DNA from: an uncultured Candidatus Saccharibacteria bacterium
GTDB taxonomy: Bacteria; Patescibacteriota; Saccharimonadia; Saccharimonadales; Saccharimonadaceae
Direction: 5' to 3'
Length of the DNA: 19,759 nucleotides
Assembly: GCA_938038145.1 (NCBI GenBank)
Contig: CALHQU010000072.1
Location: forward strand, 1 to 19,759
Part shown: positions 15,982 to 19,759 of the stretch, piece by piece
How positions within the stretch are numbered: position 1 is the first letter of the stretch
Layout of the letters: each line of letters begins with the position of its first letter
The notes under the pieces: model-generated
What the model saw: the letters and a program-made list of their open reading frames with translations, nothing else
What the model was told of the DNA's origin: nothing
The model's database searches: none
Position numbers and translations under genes: made by a program

Positions 15982-16488
15982 ATTAATAAATCAATCCGTA
16001 TCAACGGAGCAATCCGTGCAAGAGAACTGCGGATAATTGGTCCTGATGGCGAGCAGCTAGGAATCATGTCCCTTAAAGAGGCTTTAAGTAAGGCCAACGA
16101 CATGAATCTTGACCTAGTTGAAATATCACCGGGAGCCAATCCGCCAGTTGCTAAAATCATTGACTGGGGTAAGTACCAGTACCAAAAAATGAAGGATCAA
16201 CAGAAGAATCGGCGCCAAGCCAAATCTGGAGACCTAAAGCAGATGCGCTTTGGTCTAAAGATAGGAGCTGGAGACCTAGAGGTTAAGCTGAAGAAGATCC
16301 GTAAATTTTTAGAGGGCGGACATAAAGTTCGCATACAAGTGGTCTACAAAGGTCGCGAAATGGCCCATAAAGAGATCGGCTACGAATTGATCGACAAAAT
16401 CATGGAACACCTTAGTGAGGACGCAATATTAGAGCAAAAACCTCAGATGGCTGGTCGCAATCTGAGCGTAGTAATAAGGAGTAAATAA
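15982..16488 (+). CDS. infC: Translation initiation factor IF-3, AUU start
   Basis: A 168-residue IF3, normal length. It binds the 30S subunit, checks start-codon pairing and prevents premature 50S joining. The N-domain includes RINGAIRARELRIIGPDGEQLG and LVEISPGANPPVAKIIDWGKYQYQ. A Lys-rich linker leads to the C-domain with KKIRKFLEGGHKVRI and VYKGREMAH. The frame is open to a TTG at 15958, but AAGGAG lies inside that extension, 8 nt before ATT at 15982, and the IF3 sequence begins there (NKSIRING). ATT is therefore the likely start, as in E. coli infC, where it allows IF3 to repress itself. First gene of infC-rpmI-rplT; its stop overlaps the rpmI ATG by 1 nt. Confidence 0.95.
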   Translation: MNKSIRINGAIRARELRIIGPDGEQLGIMSLKEALSKANDMNLDLVEISPGANPPVAKIIDWGKYQYQKMKDQQKNRRQAKSGDLKQMRFGLKIGAGDLEVKLKKIRKFLEGGHKVRIQVVYKGREMAHKEIGYELIDKIMEHLSEDAILEQKPQMAGRNLSVVIRSK

Positions 16489-16682
16489 TGCCAAAGCTAA
16501 AGACCCACAAAGGCACTGCGAAGCGTATCAAGCTGACCAGCACCGGAAAATTGACCCGCCAGCGCGCATTTGGCGGCCACTTGTTGGCTAAAAAGTCAAA
16601 AAGTCGTAAGCGCGCAATCAACACAACAGCAACAGTAACTGGTTCGATGGCTAAGAACGCCCGTCGAGCAATGGGAGTATAG
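16488..16682 (+). CDS. rpmI: 50S ribosomal protein bL35
   Basis: A 64-residue bL35 of the large ribosomal subunit, normal size and very basic. It carries the family start [22 protein letters not shown] and the central [16 protein letters not shown]. The ATG overlaps the infC stop codon (TAATG), so translation is probably coupled, and AAGGAG lies upstream within infC. It is the middle gene of the conserved infC-rpmI-rplT operon. Confidence 0.97.
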   Translation: MPKLKTHKGTAKRIKLTSTGKLTRQRAFGGHLLAKKSKSRKRAINTTATVTGSMAKNARRAMGV

Positions 16683-16684
16683 TT

Positions 16685-17026
16685 ATGCGAGTAAAACGAG
16701 GAGTTGCCGCACGCGCTAAGCATAAAAAAATCTTAAAAGCAGCTGAAGGAATGCAGCATAATCGCACCAGAAGTTTTCGTCTTGCAAAACAAGGTGTTAT
16801 TAGAGCTCTACAGTACGCCTACCGCGATCGCCGAAACAAGAAGCGCGATCTACGCGGTCTATGGATTACCCGAATCAATGCAGCTGCTCGACAAGAAGGC
16901 ACAACTTACGGCAAACTTATAGCTTCTATGAAATCTAAAAATATTGAGATTGATAGAAAAATATTAGCAGAATTGGCAGTTAACGAGCCAAAAGCTTTCG
17001 CTGAAATAGTAAAAGCAAGTCTATAG
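16685..17026 (+). CDS. rplT: 50S ribosomal protein bL20
   Basis: A 113-residue bL20, an early assembly protein of the large subunit that binds 23S rRNA. Family motifs are [22 protein letters not shown], the long basic helix with [25 protein letters not shown], and the C-terminal globular part ending in the acidic [10 protein letters not shown]. It starts 2 bp after the rpmI stop, with GGGAG upstream, and is the last gene before a bidirectional terminator. In E. coli and Bacillus L20 represses its own operon through an mRNA structure. The 39-nt leader here is too short for the Bacillus-type L20 leader, so any such control would have to lie within the operon. Confidence 0.97.
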   Translation: MRVKRGVAARAKHKKILKAAEGMQHNRTRSFRLAKQGVIRALQYAYRDRRNKKRDLRGLWITRINAAARQEGTTYGKLIASMKSKNIEIDRKILAELAVNEPKAFAEIVKASL

Positions 17027-17050
17027 TAGGACAAATCTACCAATATAAAA

Positions 17051-17078
17051 CACCCTGACATTGTGCAGGGTGTTTTAT
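17051..17078. terminator. Bidirectional terminator, rplT and rnpB
   Basis: CACCCTG (17051-17057) and CAGGGTG (17066-17072) form a stem with an 8-nt loop, followed by TTTTATT on the plus strand and TTTTATATT on the minus strand. It ends the infC operon from one side and RNase P RNA from the other. Confidence 0.85.
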
Positions 17079-17079
17079 T

Positions 17080-17419
17080 CATAGTCTGCCTATAAGCCGG
17101 GTTCTGTCTAGGGCAATCATCTATCTAGTTTGCTTGTTGCCAAACAAATCAAGCGGTTATCGATCTGCGGACGGATAATCCTATTTGCAAATCTCCTTGC
17201 AGCCGACAGGGTTTACCTCTCGTCTATGTCGCCATAAACGACTGTGGGCTCTTACCCCACTCGTTTCACCTTTTCCCTCGTATATAAAATACGAAGGTAG
17301 TTTCGTTTCTGTGGCACTTTCCCTAGAGTTGCCTCCGGTCGCCGTTAACGACTGTCGTATCCTTCGCTGCCCGGACTTTCCTCTTAAGTACAACTTAAGC
17401 GATTGCCTAACAGACTACA
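17080..17419 (-). ncRNA. rnpB: RNase P RNA (bacterial class)
   Basis: The catalytic RNA that trims tRNA and tmRNA 5' leaders, about 340 nt. The conserved core is clear on the minus strand: GAGGAAAGTCCGGGC (near 17385-17371) pairs as P4 with ACAGAACCCGGCTTAT (near 17108-17093). P1 forms between TAGTCTGTT (17417-17409) and GGCAGACTA (17090-17082). GGGGTAAGAG, GAGGTAAACCC and GCAAATAGG also match the family order. The 5' end lies 7 nt after a TATAAT box and the 3' end just before a terminator. The region expected to hold loop L15 (about 17166-17185) reads ATAGGATTATCCGTCC, with no GGU to pair with tRNA CCA. Ends are good to a few nucleotides. Confidence 0.95.
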
Positions 17420-17425
17420 TGATAT

Positions 17426-17454
17426 ATTATAGCACTAAACCCCAGACTTGTCTG
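17426..17454 (-). promoter_or_regulatory. rnpB promoter
   Basis: On the minus strand: -35 CAGACA (17449-17454), 17-bp spacer and perfect -10 TATAAT (17426-17431). The -35 lies inside the 3' part of the structured block just upstream. Confidence 0.7.
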
Positions 17455-17587
17455 TGGGCGCTAGATATTCCCCGCATAAATGCAAGGTGGGTGCTCGCAA
17501 CTTATTGCCACGACAATAAATCATTAAAGCTCCCTATCGTATGATGTTAGGAAAATCATACGCGCCCACGGATAAATCCAGGGTCTG
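17441..17587 (-). ncRNA. Candidate structured RNA upstream of rnpB
   Basis: About 145 nt between the M50 gene and rnpB with no open frame, beginning 6 nt after a TATAAT box. The ends pair as CAGAC/GTCTG (17587-17583 with 17447-17443), then across an internal loop as an 8-bp GC-rich helix GTGGGCGC/GCGCCCAC (17569-17562 with 17461-17454). Inside are hairpins GTATGAT/ATCATAC (7 bp) and TTATTG/CAATAA (6 bp) and a C-rich single-stranded CACCCACC. A closed stem with a large branched interior vaguely recalls 6S RNA, but I cannot match 6S or any other family by eye. There is no terminator; the rnpB promoter follows directly, so it may be the 5' part of a longer rnpB precursor. Confidence 0.5.
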
Positions 17588-17592
17588 CCTAT

Positions 17593-17598
17593 ATTATA
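17593..17598 (-). promoter_or_regulatory. -10 box overlapping the M50 stop codon
   Basis: Perfect TATAAT on the minus strand that contains the TAA stop of the M50 gene (17594-17596). It would start the structured RNA at about 17586. The -35 region is poor. Confidence 0.5.
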
Positions 17599-18238
17599 CA
17601 CCAAATATGTTCATAAATACACGCAAAATCGCCTGAATACAGCCCAACATAACCTGCCCAATTACATCAGAAAACAGTACAACTATAATCATCACCAAAA
17701 GAACGCCGTTTTGCTCAATTTTTTGCATAACATCTCTGACGCCGTCTGGCGCTACGGCGTATAATATTCTAGATCCGTCCAGAGGTGGAATTGGTAGCAT
17801 ATTAAAAACAAAAAAACCCAGATTCACCGATACAGCGGTAGAAATAATCAGCCCAAATATCGTAGACTGTACTGCCCCAGCACTATTAATAACGCCACTA
17901 AACACTCCGACGCCAAACGCGATAAAGGCGATTATTAAATTAGAAATTGGGCCAGAAAGAGCAACAAGAGCCGCCCCCCAATCGCCAAAACGGACTCTAT
18001 TTGGATTAAACGGAACAGGTTTAGCTCCTCCAAAAACTGGAGCATGCAGTATCACCATAATCAAAGGAAGTAAAATAGTCATCACAGGATCGATATGTCT
18101 TATGGGATTAAGTGTCAACCTCCCCTCTTCTTTTGCAGTATTATCGCCCAGTGCATACCCCATAAAAGCATGCATAGCCTCGTGAATGGTCATAGACAAT
18201 AATATAACAATCAAAACTACTATTATTTCTAAAATCAT
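17594..18238 (-). CDS. M50-family site-2 protease-like membrane metalloprotease
   Basis: A 214-residue intramembrane zinc protease of the M50 group found widely in bacteria with a short, PDZ-less form. The zinc motif HEAMH is at residues 19-23 at the end of the first helix. The third ligand is in LPIPPLDGSRIL (Asp about 153). GRLTLNPIRHIDPV and FGGAKPVPFNPNRVRFGDWGAALVALSGPISN are the standard family segments between helices. About five to six hydrophobic segments are visible. Its substrate is unknown; relatives cut membrane-bound anti-sigma factors or signal-peptide remnants. An extended -10 (TGCTATAAT) lies 7 nt before the ATG with no Shine-Dalgarno, so the mRNA is probably leaderless. It is divergent from rpmB. 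Confidence 0.93.
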   Translation of the reverse strand: MILEIIVVLIVILLSMTIHEAMHAFMGYALGDNTAKEEGRLTLNPIRHIDPVMTILLPLIMVILHAPVFGGAKPVPFNPNRVRFGDWGAALVALSGPISNLIIAFIAFGVGVFSGVINSAGAVQSTIFGLIISTAVSVNLGFFVFNMLPIPPLDGSRILYAVAPDGVRDVMQKIEQNGVLLVMIIVVLFSDVIGQVMLGCIQAILRVFMNIFGV

Positions 18239-18245
18239 AAGTGTT

Positions 18246-18274
18246 ATTATAGCATCAATACACGATCTTGACTA
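18246..18274 (-). promoter_or_regulatory. M50 gene promoter, likely leaderless
   Basis: On the minus strand: -35 TAGTCA (18269-18274), 17-bp spacer, -10 TATAAT (18246-18251) with TGC before it (extended -10). Start predicted at or 1 nt before ATG 18238. Its -35 overlaps that of the opposing rpmB promoter. Confidence 0.7.
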
Positions 18275-18296
18275 ATTACGCAAATGCCGCTACAAT
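18268..18296 (+). promoter_or_regulatory. rpmB promoter
   Basis: TTGACT (18268-18273), 17-bp spacer, TACAAT (18291-18296); start near 18303, giving a leader of about 34 nt. The -35 hexamer is also the only in-frame TTG upstream of rpmB, which shows that TTG is not a start codon. Confidence 0.8.
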
Positions 18297-18336
18297 AATA
18301 AGGATTGTTATTAATAATAAAGTAAAGAGAGTGGAA

Positions 18337-18546
18337 ATGGCATCACGATGTGATTTAACAGGCAAAGGCAAGCAGTATGGCAACAACGTCAGCTTCTCCC
18401 TGCGCCGCACTAAGCGTGTTTTCAAACCAAACCTTCAGAAGAAGACTTTTGTTGTTGACGGTCAAAAAATTACCATGACTTTAAGCACAAAAGCTATTCG
18501 CACCCTGAAGAAAAAAGGTATTTTGGGCGCAACTGCTGACAAGTAA
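18337..18546 (+). CDS. rpmB: 50S ribosomal protein bL28
   Basis: A 69-residue bL28 of the large ribosomal subunit. Family features are MASRCDLTGKGKQYGNNVSFSLRRTKRVFKPNLQ followed by TLSTKAIRTLKKKGI. Only one cysteine remains of the Zn-ribbon seen in some bL28 proteins (C-type forms have CxxC pairs). ATG 18337 is chosen because it follows AGAGAGTGG and starts the conserved MASRCDL. The frame extends upstream to a TTG at 18268 that falls within the promoter. Monocistronic, closed by a strong terminator. Confidence 0.95.
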   Translation: MASRCDLTGKGKQYGNNVSFSLRRTKRVFKPNLQKKTFVVDGQKITMTLSTKAIRTLKKKGILGATADK

Positions 18547-18568
18547 TCGCTAAATCAAATTTTAATAA

Positions 18569-18604
18569 AATAACTCCGATTGTATTATCGGAGTTATTTT
18601 TAAT
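18569..18604. terminator. Bidirectional terminator, rpmB and MBL gene
   Basis: AATAACTCCGAT (18569-18580) and ATCGGAGTTATT (18587-18598) form a perfect 12-bp stem with a 6-nt loop. TTTTTAATT follows on the plus strand, and on the minus strand the stem runs into TTATTTTATT. It serves two convergent genes. Confidence 0.88.
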
Positions 18605-18618
18605 TCAACGAGAAGACC

Positions 18619-19257
18619 CTAGCTTTTCGATATCTGAACAACTGTTAAATTATCTGGCAGATCCGTTATTTTCTTTAGCTTCCACTTTGGACCAGCTTCA
18701 ACAACTGGAGCTCCTAGATTTTTTACAAACTCATCCACACCATTCTGTGGAACTTCATAGTGCAAAGTAGCGTCATTGTAATGCACCGGAATCACCACCT
18801 TAGGATCCAATTGACGAATTATTGAAGTTGCTCCCATTGCGTCTAATGTATATCCATTTCCACCGACAGGTAATATTGCAAAATCAACAACACCTATATT
18901 TTCGAGCTGATCATCAGTTAGCTTACTCTCAATGTTACCAACAACCACTCCCTTAGCTTCACCAATCGTAATTTTATATATTGTAGATTTTTTAACATCA
19001 TCTGCGGTGTCGATATGTCGGCGCGCTGAAATTCCTAATAATGAGATGTCTCCTACTTCATATTCACCTGGACCCGAAAATAGTAGTCTTGGTGTAGAAT
19101 CCACAACAGCAAACCGATCCTCCGTAACCACTTCTACGTCATTATTCACAGAAACATTTTTTCCTCCGACAATCTCTAAATTCGGATCAAATACCACACG
19201 AAGTTTCTTTGTGGTAATAATAACAGCATTTGCTCCTTTATACTCTATTTCAAACAT
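18619..19257 (-). CDS. MBL-fold protein with degenerate metal site
   Basis: A 212-residue protein of the UlaG-like metallo-beta-lactamase superfamily (beta-lactamase superfamily domain 3 type). The fold landmarks are an N-terminal strand with VVFDPNLE (about 21-28), GPGEYEVGDISLLGI (about 62-76), AILPVGGNGYTLDA (about 131-144) and VVIPVHYND (about 153-161). The HxHxDH zinc motif expected near residues 43-49 reads VVTEDRF and has lost its histidines, so hydrolysis by the usual binuclear site is unlikely. AAAGGAG lies 5 nt before the ATG. It starts 2 bp after the next gene upstream, so the two are one operon. Relatives of this short form occur widely in Patescibacteria (from memory). Its role is unknown. 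Confidence 0.85.
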   Translation of the reverse strand: MFEIEYKGANAVIITTKKLRVVFDPNLEIVGGKNVSVNNDVEVVTEDRFAVVDSTPRLLFSGPGEYEVGDISLLGISARRHIDTADDVKKSTIYKITIGEAKGVVVGNIESKLTDDQLENIGVVDFAILPVGGNGYTLDAMGATSIIRQLDPKVVIPVHYNDATLHYEVPQNGVDEFVKNLGAPVVEAGPKWKLKKITDLPDNLTVVQISKS

Positions 19258-19259
19258 AC

Positions 19260-19759
19260 CTACTCCTTTCTCATTATATTTTCCGTATCTACTAATACAG
19301 AGTGCTTGTTTCTTATAATATCCATTATAAACCTATCTTTGACACTCATCCTATAATAGAAATCATCATAAGATATTACTGCATAATTTATTTCTATTTT
19401 TCTATCTTTTTCGATTTTTTTAACAAGATTTTTTATAGTTACGGCAGACATATCATCGCCGACCAATAGCAAATCAACGGCAGAGCTTGATCCGACTACT
19501 AATTTCCCCGAAATAATAGCCAATCTTAAACCTCTCATTCTCCCTAAAGAATCTTTCCAGGAAACGCTACTCGCAGCACCCATACCGTCTTCTGTATTTT
19601 TATCTGAGAATATAGCTGCAAGCGGCTTAATGTAAGGATAGTCTTCATTTACGCTATAGTACAGTTTATTATCAATAGCATCTTGCTGCACTATGCCTAC
19701 AGACACCATATTAGCTAGCTCTCGACGGACGGAGTTTATCTGCTCATCGATCATCCTAG
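19260..19759 (-). CDS. Winged-helix / nucleotidyltransferase-like regulator, 5' truncated
   Basis: At least 165 residues; the frame stays open to the window edge, so the N-terminus is probably missing. The visible start IDEQINSVRRELANMVSVGIVQ looks like the recognition helix and wing of a winged-helix domain, and the ATG at 19754 lies inside it with no visible ribosome site. From about residue 65 follows a minimal nucleotidyltransferase-like fold: GSSSAVDLLLVGDDM in the place of GS..D-x-D, then INYAVISYDDFYYRMSVKDRFIMDII, which is typical of the C-terminal half. The first catalytic Asp appears replaced by Ala (AVD), suggesting a non-catalytic sensor or partner domain. Overall it resembles helix-turn-helix/MNT-like regulators. 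It is co-transcribed with the MBL-fold gene. Confidence 0.7.
   Translation of the reverse strand, partial: RMIDEQINSVRRELANMVSVGIVQQDAIDNKLYYSVNEDYPYIKPLAAIFSDKNTEDGMGAASSVSWKDSLGRMRGLRLAIISGKLVVGSSSAVDLLLVGDDMSAVTIKNLVKKIEKDRKIEINYAVISYDDFYYRMSVKDRFIMDIIRNKHSVLVDTENIMRKE

Noticed and set aside
17181-17544. Open frames on both strands over rnpB
   Set aside because: They overlap the RNase P RNA core; no ribosome sites.
18268-18336. 23-residue N-terminal extension of bL28
   Set aside because: It would be read through the -35 and -10 of the rpmB promoter; bL28 begins at MASRCDL.
1503-18546. UGA recoding as in Gracilibacteria/Absconditabacteria
   Set aside because: No intact gene contains an in-frame TGA; all conserved families read cleanly in the standard code.

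Overview
The window looks like a chromosomal segment of a Candidatus Saccharibacteria (TM7) genome, in the Patescibacteria/CPR group. The strongest evidence is the 16S rRNA, whose minus-strand sequence carries the TM7-type signature at 347-365 and a GGTCA (not GGTAA) ending at the universal 515 site (745-763). Supporting evidence is the small compact genes, an LPKTG-anchored surface protein beside a TraG/VirD4-like ATPase, and AT-leaning DNA with the standard genetic code (no in-frame TGA in any gene). All product names come from reading motifs by eye. No database search was run.

Left part (1-6508, all minus strand): gyrB and gyrA (9 bp apart), then a small DUF212/PAP2-like membrane protein, then the rRNA promoter, a leader with a boxA-like element, and the 5' ~1290 nt of 16S rRNA, which runs off the left edge. 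The order gyrB-gyrA-rrn recalls origin-proximal arrangements in Firmicutes.

Envelope and secretion part (6584-12573): a secreted, LPKTG-anchored surface protein and a coiled-coil two-TM protein on the plus strand converge on a minus-strand pair, a small acidic protein and a 967-residue TraG/VirD4-like ATPase. A four-TM protein of unknown function lies upstream.

RNA-rich, gene-poor part (12574-14374): about 1.8 kb without an intact protein gene. It holds (i) a GC-richer, hairpin-dense block behind a strong minus-strand promoter, a candidate new structured RNA or 5' leader; (ii) a twice-frameshifted pseudogene; (iii) a candidate ~100-nt plus-strand sRNA with consensus promoter and intrinsic terminator; and (iv) a complete one-piece tmRNA (ssrA) with an atypical T-loop and D-loop and a long basic tag.

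Right part (14375-19759): comM, then infC-rpmI-rplT (infC apparently starts at AUU), then on the minus strand RNase P RNA and, just upstream of it, a second unassigned structured RNA whose promoter overlaps the stop codon of an M50 protease gene. The M50 gene and rpmB diverge from promoters whose -35 boxes overlap. The window ends with a degenerate MBL-fold protein and a truncated winged-helix/nucleotidyltransferase-like protein. Several genes (comM, M50, the small acidic protein) have a -10 box 6-7 nt before the ATG and no Shine-Dalgarno sequence, suggesting leaderless mRNAs.
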